From assembly GCA_021826835.1 (NCBI GenBank), contig JAKAYH010000009.1:1-17798 (forward strand): a DNA stretch of 17,798 bases. Direction: 5' to 3'. Source of the stretch: Thermoplasmata archaeon (GTDB taxonomy: Archaea; Thermoplasmatota; Thermoplasmata; Thermoplasmatales; Thermoplasmataceae). This document shows positions 7,112 through 14,450 of the stretch, piece after piece. How positions within the stretch are numbered: the first letter of the stretch is position 1; each line of letters starts with the position of its first letter. The notes below the pieces were generated by a model. That model did no database searches. It was not told where the DNA came from and saw nothing but the letters and a program-made list of their open reading frames with translations. A program made the translations under genes and the position numbers.

Positions 7112-9129
7112 ATTATCTGATCTATTTTCCTCTCATTGATTTCCTGCAATATTTTATTAACAAATTCCTGAATCTGAAGGGTAGTCTGCACATCTTTCCT
7201 GTTTCTTACCGTTACTGTTTTGTTGTTTACCTCGTTTTCTCCCACAACACATATATATGCTGGTCTTTTCGTTCTTATTAGTTTGATTTTCTTTCCAACA
7301 GTTTCAGGACTCTGGTCAAGGATGCAGTTGATCCCATTACTTTTAAGCGTGCTTTCAATTTCCTTAGAATATTCAGTATAAGCTTCACTTACCGGTATGA
7401 GATACACCTGAAGCGGTGAAAGCCATGTAGGGAGTTTTCCTGCATAACTTTCAAGCAAAATTACAATCAATCTTTCCAGCGAACCAAAGATTGCTCTATG
7501 TAACATAACCGGTGTTTCATGCTTGCTTTCGTTGTTTATATAATACAGATCAAAACTTCTTGGCATGTTGAAATCAAGTTGAAGGGTGGAAAGCTGCCAA
7601 GATCTTCCAAATGCATCCTTCACATGCACATCGATCTTTGGTCCATAGAAAGCTGCTTCTCCTTCAAATTCCTTGAAGGCTATATGTCTTGAAAGGAGAG
7701 CACTTCTCAATTGATCAGTGGCAGAATCCCAAACCGAAAAGTCTGGTTTGAGGTTATTTGAACTGCATTCCGGGCACTGCACTTCAGAAACATTTGCAGA
7801 TTTTCTCACAGGCTCTATGATATGGCCACAATCACTGCATTTGTACTGTAACAGATAGCTCTCAGGATGATTTTTGTCCATCAGGCTGAGGTCAAATGAC
7901 ACAGGCCATCCTTTCAACATTATGTCCATGCTTCTGGTAATCATGTCCAGGGTTCTTCCGATTTCCTCCTCAATCTGATCCGGCCTTAGGAAAGCATGAC
8001 CATCGTCTATGGTGAAGGTTCTCGGTCTGCTCAATCCTCCCACTTCTCCTGACTTTTCGTATCTGTATACAGTTCCGAATTCGCTGAGTTTTACAGGTAA
8101 ATCACGATAGCTGTGTGAACTGTTCTCGTATATTGTAATATGTCCGGGACAATTCATCGGTTTAAGGGCATATTCATCACCATCTGCAATTTTAAAAAGA
8201 AACATATCGTCTTTGTACTTGGCATAATGACCCGATTGTTTCCACATGGTATCACGAAACAGATGAGGGGTGCAAACCTCCTGCCAGCCATTTTCACGGT
8301 TCATGCCTCTCATGAATTCAATGAGCTGATTTCTGATGAATGCACCATTTGCGGTATATAAGGGAAGGCCAGGTGCTCTCTCAGAGTTGAATACAAACAG
8401 ATCCATTTCAGCCCCAATCTTCCGGTGGTCTCTCTTTGCAGCCTCTTCCCTGTTCTTTAGAAACAACTTTAATGATTTATCATCAGGAAATGCCGTTCCG
8501 TAAATCCTTACCATGCTTTCTAGGGTAACATCTCCTTTATAGTTGGTGCTTGCAATTGAAAGTAGTTTAAATGCCTTAATATATGATGTGTCAGGAACAT
8601 GCGGTCCCTTGCAAAAATCAACATATTCACCCTGTTCATAGATCGTGGAGGAAGTACCATCCTTGACGTTATCTTGAATTTTATCTATTTTATATTTATT
8701 ATGGCTGAAAAGTTTAAGTAATTGATTTTTAGGGAGCTCTTTTTTGGTTATTTTAAGTTTTTTTGAAACGAGTAAATTCATTCTTTCCTCTACAACTGAT
8801 AAATCCTCCATGCCAATGGGTTTCATCCTAAAATCATAATAAAATCCATCAGATGTTGCAGGTCCAGCATTAGGTAAAGCATCCGGGTAAATCTCCGTAA
8901 CAGCCTGTGCAAGCAGATGCGCAGCAGAGTGCCGTAGAATTTCCAATCCCTCTTCGCTTCCAATATGTATAAGAATGGCCTCTTTGTCGGAATTAAATGT
9001 ATCTGTCAAGTCATGTAATGTACCGTCAATTTTTGCAGCAACATATTCTCTGCTTTTGACATATTCTAAAATATTGTGTCCAGCCTCTATTTTTATTGTT
9101 TTATCGTGTTTCTTATCAGCGTCCTGCAT
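7108..9129 (-). CDS. thrS: Threonine--tRNA ligase, bacterial-type with editing domain
   Basis: A 673-residue class II synthetase that charges tRNA-Thr. Domains in order: TGS (about 10-60); N2 editing domain with HSAAH (H67, H71) and CKGPH (C173, H177), matching the E. coli Ser-tRNA(Thr) proofreading residues; catalytic core with zinc ligands C327 (MNCPGH), H378 (DDGHAF) and H544 (MLHRAI), motif 2 around R356, and motif 3 FGSLERLI; then an anticodon-binding domain (about 575-673). The architecture is bacterial, not the DTD-like-domain form of many archaea. Between H378 and H544 there are 166 residues against 126 in E. coli, because of an extra segment holding CSDC (431-434) and CPEC (452-455). 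A TATA-like box upstream predicts a nearly leaderless mRNA, though GGAG also precedes the ATG. Confidence 0.96.
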   Translation of the reverse strand: MQDADKKHDKTIKIEAGHNILEYVKSREYVAAKIDGTLHDLTDTFNSDKEAILIHIGSEEGLEILRHSAAHLLAQAVTEIYPDALPNAGPATSDGFYYDFRMKPIGMEDLSVVEERMNLLVSKKLKITKKELPKNQLLKLFSHNKYKIDKIQDNVKDGTSSTIYEQGEYVDFCKGPHVPDTSYIKAFKLLSIASTNYKGDVTLESMVRIYGTAFPDDKSLKLFLKNREEAAKRDHRKIGAEMDLFVFNSERAPGLPLYTANGAFIRNQLIEFMRGMNRENGWQEVCTPHLFRDTMWKQSGHYAKYKDDMFLFKIADGDEYALKPMNCPGHITIYENSSHSYRDLPVKLSEFGTVYRYEKSGEVGGLSRPRTFTIDDGHAFLRPDQIEEEIGRTLDMITRSMDIMLKGWPVSFDLSLMDKNHPESYLLQYKCSDCGHIIEPVRKSANVSEVQCPECSSNNLKPDFSVWDSATDQLRSALLSRHIAFKEFEGEAAFYGPKIDVHVKDAFGRSWQLSTLQLDFNMPRSFDLYYINNESKHETPVMLHRAIFGSLERLIVILLESYAGKLPTWLSPLQVYLIPVSEAYTEYSKEIESTLKSNGINCILDQSPETVGKKIKLIRTKRPAYICVVGENEVNNKTVTVRNRKDVQTTLQIQEFVNKILQEINERKIDQII

Positions 9130-9150
9130 TCAACTCCAAAGAATAATTAA

Positions 9151-9160
9151 AGATATATAC
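9151..9160 (-). promoter_or_regulatory. TATA-like box of thrS
   Basis: On the minus strand GTATATATCT is centred about 26 bp before the thrS ATG (9129), predicting transcription start at or next to the start codon. Confidence 0.45.
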
Positions 9161-9253
9161 CTTGAGTTAAGTTAAACCGGAATTTGGGTATCGATATCTA
9201 AATTACAGATGTTTTTCAATAAATCGAAAACTCCCTTTAAGGCAAAACGTTTT

Positions 9254-9288
9254 TAATCATTGATATATAATTAGCCTGTTAATGATTA
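9254..9288. promoter_or_regulatory. Acyl-CoA ligase promoter: TATA box inside an inverted repeat
   Basis: TAATCATT (9254-9261) and AATGATTA (9281-9288) are perfect 8-bp inverted arms with a 19-bp spacer. The spacer begins with the TATA-like GATATATAAT (9262-9271), whose distance predicts a start near 9292. The mRNA would have a short leader containing AAGGAGTTGAT before the GTG start at 9308. The arms could be an operator that blocks TBP. Confidence 0.4.
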
Positions 9289-9307
9289 TCAAGGAGTTGA
9301 TTTAAAA

Positions 9308-10981
9308 GTGGAAGAACAAAGTGAAATTGTAAAAAACTTGGAAATGCTATGGAAAAAAAATTACCCGGCTGGAACAAGGAGGGAATTCAACATTCCTGAA
9401 AGGTCTGTATATTCTCTTCTGGAGGAATCAGCAAAAACATCTCCAAAGAACATTGCAATGGATTTCTACGGAAAGAAAACAACATATTCCGAGTTGAAAA
9501 CCGCAGTGGACAGAGCTTCGGGCTATCTTGCAGAAATTGGAATTAAAACTTATGATAGAGTAGGATTAATGCTCCCCAATTCACCCCAGTTTGTAATTCT
9601 TTTCTTTGCAATAGTTAAATTAGGAGCAATAGTTGTTCAGGCAAATCCACTTTATACAACTTTTGAACTGAGAGATGAGTTCACCGATTCTACAACATCT
9701 ACAGTAATAATCCTGGATGATTTCTATTCCAAGATAGAACCGCTCTATCCTTCAGTTATCAAGAAGATTATTGTGACTAAAATTCAGGACTATTTACCTG
9801 GAATGTTGGGCGCATTATACTCTCTTTCCAAGGGAAAAAATAAAGCAAAGATTCCAAAGGCGGACCACATAATTTACTTCGGACCAAAATCATCATCTGC
9901 AAAGACAGTAAACGAAGCAAAAATAGAACCGTTAACCATGCCAGCCTTAATCCAATATACGGGAGGAACCACGGGAACACCAAAGGGTGCTCTATTATCA
10001 CATCAGAATCTCGTTGCAAACGTTTATCAGCTTTCAGAATGGCTGCCGGACAATATGAGGAAGAATCGTACATTCCTCTCAGCAATTCCATTTTTCCATG
10101 TATATGGAATGATGACGGCAATGCTTATGCCCTGCCATCTGAGTTCAAAGATGAAGATCGTTCCGGATCCTAGGGATACCAAAAATGTCCTGAAGACAAT
10201 ACAGAAGGAAAAAGCACTCATATTTCCAGGTATTCCTACGATGTACCACTCAATACTAAGATATAAAAAATCTGCAAAATATAACATAAAATCATTGGAA
10301 CTTCTTTTGTCTGGCGCTGCCCCGCTTCCAATGGAGATACAGAAAGAATTTGAAGTCAGATCAGGAGCTTCTCTCCTTGAAGGGTATGGTTTGACAGAAG
10401 CATCGCCGGTGGTATGTGCAACACCGGTTGAAATTGAAAAAAGGAAGGCAGGATCAGTAGGTTTCCCTGTTCCTAACACAACTGTAAAGATAGTTGACGA
10501 GGAGACAGGTACAAAGGAATTACCAGGTGGTGAGATTGGTGAGATTATTGCAAAAGGACCTCAGGTTATGCTCGGCTATCTGAACAATGTTGAAGAAACA
10601 AAGGACACCATAAGAGACGGTTGGCTATTTACCGGCGATCTTGGAATGATCGATCAGGAAGGATATATACACATTGTCGACAGGAAGAAAGATCTCATCA
10701 TCGCAGGCGGATATAATGTATATCCACGAGAAGTGGAGGAGGTGTTGTATCAGAATCCAAAGATCGAGGATGTTGCAGTGGTGGGCATCAAGGATGTTCA
10801 CAGGGGTGAAACCGTTAAGGCTGTAATAGTCCTAAAGAAAGGGGAAACCCTTACAAACGAAGAAATCACGCAATTTTGTACGACACACATGGCAATATAC
10901 AAAGTTCCTAGAGTTATTGAATTCAGGGAGAGCCTTCCGAGGAGTGTGGTTGGAAAAGTGCTCAAAAAGGAGTTGAGATAA
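9308..10981 (+). CDS. Long-chain fatty-acid--CoA ligase (AMP-forming, FadD-like)
   Basis: A 557-residue ANL-superfamily adenylating enzyme, most like long-chain acyl-CoA synthetases. It would convert a fatty acid, ATP and CoA into acyl-CoA, AMP and pyrophosphate. Motifs: P-loop YTGGTTGTPKG (217-227), LLSGAAPLP (333-341), EGYGLTEASP (358-367), LFTGDLG (440-446), hinge region DRKKDLIIAGGYNVYPREVE (458-477) and the catalytic lysine in RSVVGKVLKKELR (K550). The GTG start at 9308 agrees with an upstream GGAG and a TATA box giving a leader of about 16 bases. Substrate chain length cannot be read from sequence. Its position beyond the FixABCX operon and near hutH suggests lipid and amino-acid breakdown, but it has its own promoter. 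It ends 4 bp from the convergent hutH stop. Confidence 0.92.
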   Translation: MEEQSEIVKNLEMLWKKNYPAGTRREFNIPERSVYSLLEESAKTSPKNIAMDFYGKKTTYSELKTAVDRASGYLAEIGIKTYDRVGLMLPNSPQFVILFFAIVKLGAIVVQANPLYTTFELRDEFTDSTTSTVIILDDFYSKIEPLYPSVIKKIIVTKIQDYLPGMLGALYSLSKGKNKAKIPKADHIIYFGPKSSSAKTVNEAKIEPLTMPALIQYTGGTTGTPKGALLSHQNLVANVYQLSEWLPDNMRKNRTFLSAIPFFHVYGMMTAMLMPCHLSSKMKIVPDPRDTKNVLKTIQKEKALIFPGIPTMYHSILRYKKSAKYNIKSLELLLSGAAPLPMEIQKEFEVRSGASLLEGYGLTEASPVVCATPVEIEKRKAGSVGFPVPNTTVKIVDEETGTKELPGGEIGEIIAKGPQVMLGYLNNVEETKDTIRDGWLFTGDLGMIDQEGYIHIVDRKKDLIIAGGYNVYPREVEEVLYQNPKIEDVAVVGIKDVHRGETVKAVIVLKKGETLTNEEITQFCTTHMAIYKVPRVIEFRESLPRSVVGKVLKKELR

Positions 10982-10985
10982 AGTC

Positions 10986-12497
10986 TTATACATTTACACG
11001 AATGTTAGAAATAATACTCTCAAATTCCCTTGAATTTTCAATAACCTCAATCATTTTTTCTATATCTCTGAATACAGGTCTGTCTTCATGGAGATGTTCT
11101 ATACTTTCTCGTATTTCCGATCGCAATGCCTCATTGAAGGAACAGGGAACTTCCTCAAGCAGATCAATAGCCTGTGCAGCCAGAACGTACTCTATTGCAA
11201 TAATTTGCCTTAAATTTTTCACAAGTTCCATTAATTTAATTGCAGAATTGGTTCCCATGCTAACATGATCCTCCTGATTGGCGCATGTTGGGATCGTATC
11301 AATTGAGGATGGGACTGCAAGTGTCTTATTTCTGTTACAGAGTGCAGCTGCCGTGTACTGTGCTATCATATATCCTGAGTTTAATCCACTATCTTTAACA
11401 AGAAATGGAGGGAGGTCACTTAATTTTTCGTCTGTTATTCTTGCAAGACGTCTTTCAATCATGTTTCCAAGATCACAAAGTGCAATTGCCAGAAAATCAC
11501 TTGCAAATGCAACAGGCTCACCATGAAAGTTTCCAGCAGAAATAAATTCGCTTTCGTTGACAAGGGGATTATCGGTCGCTGAGTTTAACTCAGTTTCCAA
11601 TACTGATTTCACATATCTTATTGTATCTTCAACAGCTCCATAAACTTGCGGTATACACCTTAGACTGTACGCATCCTGAACTTTCTTACTCTCCGATTCC
11701 ATGCATATTTTACTATCGCTGAGGATTTCTTTCATGATCTTTGCAATATCTACCTGTCCTGCATGATTTCTCGCTTCGATTGCCCAATCCTGAAATGCTT
11801 TTCGGGTTCCGCGGAGAGCCTCAAAACTCATGGAAGCAGAAGCTATGGAATTTTTTAGGAGATCAATGGCCTTTGATGTCTCAAGTGATAATATGCCGGT
11901 AATCGTTGCTGTACCATTAATGAAAGAAATACTCTCTTTTGATTTGAAGAGATATGGTTCGATGGACTTTTTTTTGAGGGCTTCTATGGTATCAAGTCTT
12001 TTTCCATCCATGAGGACAAAACCCTCTCCCATCAAGCACAATCCTATATGTGCAAGGGGTGCAAGATCCCCGCTTGCCCCAACCGAGCCGTATCTTGGAA
12101 CATATGGAACAACATCAGCGTTTAAGAACTCAAGGATCTTTTCAATCAGTTCAATCGATACACCAGAATATCCTTTACATAGACTGTTTGCCCTTACGGC
12201 CATTATAGCTCTTACATGTTTATCATCCAGAGGTTCTCCTACACCTGCGGAATGGCTCCTTATGAGGTTTCTCTGTAATTCTTCTATCTTGTCCGGTTTT
12301 ATCTTTACATTAAGCAAACTTCCAAATCCTGTGTTTACTCCATAAATATTGGCGCCAGAGGAGACTATCTTCATCAGTGAATCTCTAGATTTTCTGACCT
12401 TTTCCTTTGTTTCTTCGGATATTCCAACAGGTACATTCTTTTCAGCAATTAGGCGAAGTTTTTCAAGGTTCAGACTTGTGCCATCTAAATAGATCAT
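10986..12497 (-). CDS. hutH: Histidine ammonia-lyase
   Basis: A 503-residue MIO-dependent lyase that converts L-histidine to urocanate and ammonia. The cofactor-forming Ala-Ser-Gly is at 141-143 in GSVGASGDLAPLAH. Active-site residues known from Pseudomonas HutH are all present: Y52 (YGVNTGFG), H82 (RSHSAG, the SH pair typical of His rather than Phe/Tyr lyases), the Asn of FINGT, the Gln/Tyr/Arg of QDAYSLRC, ATDNPL, AGNFHG and the Glu of NQEDHVSMG. Length matches the family. No urocanase, imidazolonepropionase or other hut gene is in the window, so the fate of urocanate is unknown. The promoter holds a perfect inverted repeat around its TATA box, a sign of regulation. The product is soluble and forms a homotetramer in the family. 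Confidence 0.95.
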   Translation of the reverse strand: MIYLDGTSLNLEKLRLIAEKNVPVGISEETKEKVRKSRDSLMKIVSSGANIYGVNTGFGSLLNVKIKPDKIEELQRNLIRSHSAGVGEPLDDKHVRAIMAVRANSLCKGYSGVSIELIEKILEFLNADVVPYVPRYGSVGASGDLAPLAHIGLCLMGEGFVLMDGKRLDTIEALKKKSIEPYLFKSKESISFINGTATITGILSLETSKAIDLLKNSIASASMSFEALRGTRKAFQDWAIEARNHAGQVDIAKIMKEILSDSKICMESESKKVQDAYSLRCIPQVYGAVEDTIRYVKSVLETELNSATDNPLVNESEFISAGNFHGEPVAFASDFLAIALCDLGNMIERRLARITDEKLSDLPPFLVKDSGLNSGYMIAQYTAAALCNRNKTLAVPSSIDTIPTCANQEDHVSMGTNSAIKLMELVKNLRQIIAIEYVLAAQAIDLLEEVPCSFNEALRSEIRESIEHLHEDRPVFRDIEKMIEVIENSREFESIISNIRVNV

Positions 12498-12507
12498 CCA
12501 TCTTGAA

Positions 12508-12537
12508 GATTCAAAAAGTGATTAAAGTTTTTGAATC
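12508..12537. promoter_or_regulatory. hutH promoter: perfect 10-bp inverted repeat around the TATA box
   Basis: GATTCAAAAA (12508-12517) and TTTTTGAATC (12528-12537) are perfect inverted arms separated by 10 bp, so arm centres are 20 bp apart, about two helical turns. The spacer, read on the minus strand, is CTTTAATCAC, a TATA-like element about 26 bp before the hutH ATG (12497). A dimeric repressor bound here would cover TBP's site. As RNA it could form an A-U hairpin, so a terminator for the upstream minus-strand gene is a weaker alternative. Confidence 0.6.
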
Positions 12538-12602
12538 CCTTTTGAAAAGAGGAAAAGATATTCACAAGATAGACAAACCATTAATTCTGTCTTATGAGTA
12601 TC

Positions 12603-13556
12603 TCACGGTGCAGAAACTTCCCAATGTTCCCTATTCCTCGAGTTTGCTATCCACGTTTCAAGATCTGAGAAATAGGTTAATGTCTGTTTCCATTCAGTCA
12701 AAGAGTCTGAGGTCTTTTTCCAAAGGTCTAACCATTCAAGACTAAACATCTTGGGGACAAAAACTATTGCCTTATAGTTTTTCTCTTCAAGAATTTGAAT
12801 CCTACTGTGAGTAATTATATTGGAATCTATGTAATTTGTGTTCATTTTGTTAACATATTCATTTTCTATAACGTCCTCAAAATAAATATTTTCAGTTTTG
12901 TTTTCAATATTTTGATCGCGTGAATAAGGGAAATATACTGCCTTCAAACTCTCAGATCCATAAGGGTTCTTTATTATTCTAATCCAGGTAGCTCCTTGAG
13001 GTTTAATCTCTTTTTTGAGTGTTTCAGGTGTAAGTATCCTGTCTATTTCTGCTACGTAAAGGTCTTTGTGAATGTTTGAGGCTTGAAGAGTTTTTAAATA
13101 ACCCTTTGAATTCCCAAGATATTCTATCCCTATATGATCAGTTTTTGAACATATCTTGAGCATTAATGATGACACACTTTCAGTGTCAGTGCTATTAAAT
13201 AAGAATTCCGCAGTATAGATACCTTTTCGAAGAGCGATCCCATTGGAAACCATTGATGGTATTGACATTATATTGTTGAATATTTCAGCCTCATTCTGAT
13301 CCATCGCTCTGGGTATTATCCAATATCCTTTTTTTCTCTTTCCATTGTATTTTTTTATTAGGAGCTCAATTTCCGAGGGTATTTCCACATCATCAGCAAT
13401 AAATGGATCCCCACTTGAGCGCTCCTTCCCAATATAGATACCTATTTGAATGGTAACATTGAGATCTTTGGTCATTTCCTCTACCTCTCTTCCAGAGCTG
13501 AAAGTTAGAATCAATTTTTTGTCAAGTTTATCTAAATGTGAAAATGACTCAAACAT
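12603..13556 (-). CDS. Hypothetical protein, 317 residues, unrecognised
   Basis: I do not recognise this protein. It is mostly soluble alpha/beta with no signal peptide, no membrane helix and a single cysteine. An N-terminal part (about 1-110) holds VTIQIGIYIGKERSSGDPF and WIIPRAMDQNEAEIFN; a middle part (about 113-150) reads GIYTAEFLFNSTDTESVSSL, a strand-helix pattern like the ferredoxin-like folds of archaeal regulator sensor domains, followed by IEYLGNSKGYL. The C-terminal part is rich in Trp (WLDLWKK, EWKQ, WIANS, HWEVSAP). No DNA-binding helix-turn-helix or catalytic motif stands out. A TATA box lies at short-leader distance upstream, and the frame is long and without interruption, so it is likely real. 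It sits 105 bp upstream of hutH on the same strand; a regulatory tie to hutH is possible but unsupported. Confidence 0.8.
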   Translation of the reverse strand: MFESFSHLDKLDKKLILTFSSGREVEEMTKDLNVTIQIGIYIGKERSSGDPFIADDVEIPSEIELLIKKYNGKRKKGYWIIPRAMDQNEAEIFNNIMSIPSMVSNGIALRKGIYTAEFLFNSTDTESVSSLMLKICSKTDHIGIEYLGNSKGYLKTLQASNIHKDLYVAEIDRILTPETLKKEIKPQGATWIRIIKNPYGSESLKAVYFPYSRDQNIENKTENIYFEDVIENEYVNKMNTNYIDSNIITHSRIQILEEKNYKAIVFVPKMFSLEWLDLWKKTSDSLTEWKQTLTYFSDLETWIANSRNREHWEVSAP

Positions 13557-13562
13557 GTTAAT

Positions 13563-13574
13563 GTTCGCAAGAAC
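13563..13574. promoter_or_regulatory. Short inverted repeat in the leader of the 317-residue protein gene
   Basis: GTTC-GCAA-GAAC lies between the TATA box and the ATG at 13556. The arms are only 4 bp, so it may be chance; if real it would cover the predicted start of transcription. Confidence 0.2.
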
Positions 13575-13586
13575 TACATAAACGCT

Positions 13587-13594
13587 TATAAAAG
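13587..13594 (-). promoter_or_regulatory. TATA-like box of the 317-residue protein gene
   Basis: Minus-strand CTTTTATA is centred about 34 bp before the ATG at 13556, predicting transcription start near 13564 and a leader of about 8 bases without a Shine-Dalgarno site. Confidence 0.45.
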
Positions 13595-13651
13595 TTTACT
13601 CTGTATAGTGCTGCGAAATAAATTTGGCTAGTATTAATCTTCTTGGTAGAA

Positions 13652-13726
13652 TGCAGGTGCCGGGATTTGGACCCGGGTTGAAAGCTTGGAGGGCTCTCGT
13701 GCTAGACCAGACTACACTACACCTGC
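13652..13726 (-). tRNA. tRNA-Gly (anticodon UCC)
   Basis: A complete 75-base cloverleaf on the minus strand. Acceptor GCAGGTG pairs with CACCTGC; D stem GTGT/GCAC closes an 11-base loop with GG; anticodon stem AGAGC/GCTTT closes the loop CCTCCAA, giving anticodon UCC; the variable loop is CAAC; T stem CCGGG/CCCGG closes TCCAAAT. Discriminator is A73 and CCA is not encoded. U8, G15-C48 and G18G19 are present. Two nearly invariant positions differ: position 33 is C not U, and position 55 is C not U. The stems are all paired, so this does not look like a decayed gene. It lies between two minus-strand protein genes. No intron is seen. Confidence 0.93.
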
Positions 13727-13748
13727 TGGAAACCTCCATCGTGTTGAC

Positions 13749-13759
13749 ATATTTATTTT
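13749..13759 (-). promoter_or_regulatory. TATA-like box of tRNA-Gly
   Basis: Minus-strand AAAAATAAATA is centred about 28 bp before the tRNA 5' end (13726), the right place to start transcription at or just before the mature 5' end. Confidence 0.5.
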
Positions 13760-13765
13760 TGTCCA

Positions 13766-14440
13766 TCAGGAGTTAAAGAAAACCTCTTGAGTGGATGTAA
13801 ATGTCTTCCCGTTGCTTACCATTGTTATATGGAGATAATCTGTTATTCCTAAAGATTCCTGACTCAGATTAAAGTACAGATAACCATTATTAAAGTTAGA
13901 AGACAAAATAGAATAAGTTCCAGAATTTACCATTAGGGAAACATTGGCATCTGTTATTTTATAGACGTAGCTGAATGTGGCTCTTATGCTATAAGAGGCA
14001 GCATGGGGAGATATGGTCAAAATATACTGCCCATTGCTTGAAGCCATTCCTGTCCATGAATTTGAGTTGTCTTGTTGTAGTGATACATTTGGACTGCTTA
14101 TGACATTGAGTGGCGGATTTAAAGCAATAATCCAGAACACTACCCATGTGAGAAGAAATGATGCGAAGAGAAAAAACTTTTGGCCGGTTCTCTTTGGGAT
14201 ATGGATTCTTAAAGCCTGAAGGAGCTTGAAGAAAAACAGCAATGCAAATATGAAAATTACAGTTGCCAGATACCAGTAACCTTCAATTTCCATATATCCC
14301 GAAGCCAAGCCTAATAAAGCGGCCATACCAATGACCATCAAGGTTGATTTGGCCCTGTTTCTTTCATCTATGAGAAACTCCTTCTCATTAAATTCTGGTT
14401 CAACAAATATGGGCTCCTTATTCTCCTTAGCCTTGACCAT
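13766..14440 (-). CDS. Membrane protein with three helices and an extracytoplasmic beta domain, unknown function
   Basis: A 224-residue protein. An acidic cytoplasmic N-terminus (1-32) precedes three hydrophobic helices (about 33-50, 56-77 and 88-107). From about 110 to 224 a Ser/Asn/Thr-rich, Tyr- and Val-patterned segment (GTYSILSSNFNNGYLYFNLS) looks like an immunoglobulin-like or beta-sandwich domain on the outside, with many possible N-glycosylation sites (NVS, NLS). I recognise no family. It starts 10 bp after the tpiA stop on the same strand with only a weak AAGG before it, so it is probably co-transcribed with tpiA. That linkage says little about function. It ends 39 bp before the tRNA-Gly gene. 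Confidence 0.75.
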   Translation of the reverse strand: MVKAKENKEPIFVEPEFNEKEFLIDERNRAKSTLMVIGMAALLGLASGYMEIEGYWYLATVIFIFALLFFFKLLQALRIHIPKRTGQKFFLFASFLLTWVVFWIIALNPPLNVISSPNVSLQQDNSNSWTGMASSNGQYILTISPHAASYSIRATFSYVYKITDANVSLMVNSGTYSILSSNFNNGYLYFNLSQESLGITDYLHITMVSNGKTFTSTQEVFFNS

Positions 14441-14450
14441 TTTGCCTTAA

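Noticed and set aside
9189..9196. TATCGATA palindrome in the thrS-ligase spacer
   Set aside because: An 8-bp AT-rich palindrome not aligned with either predicted promoter; expected by chance.
11002..12345. Long plus-strand frames opposite hutH (11002-11268, 11278-11526, 11830-12345)
   Set aside because: They are antisense to a gene with all catalytic motifs, and their translations are low-complexity Ser/Ile/Leu-rich with no family features.
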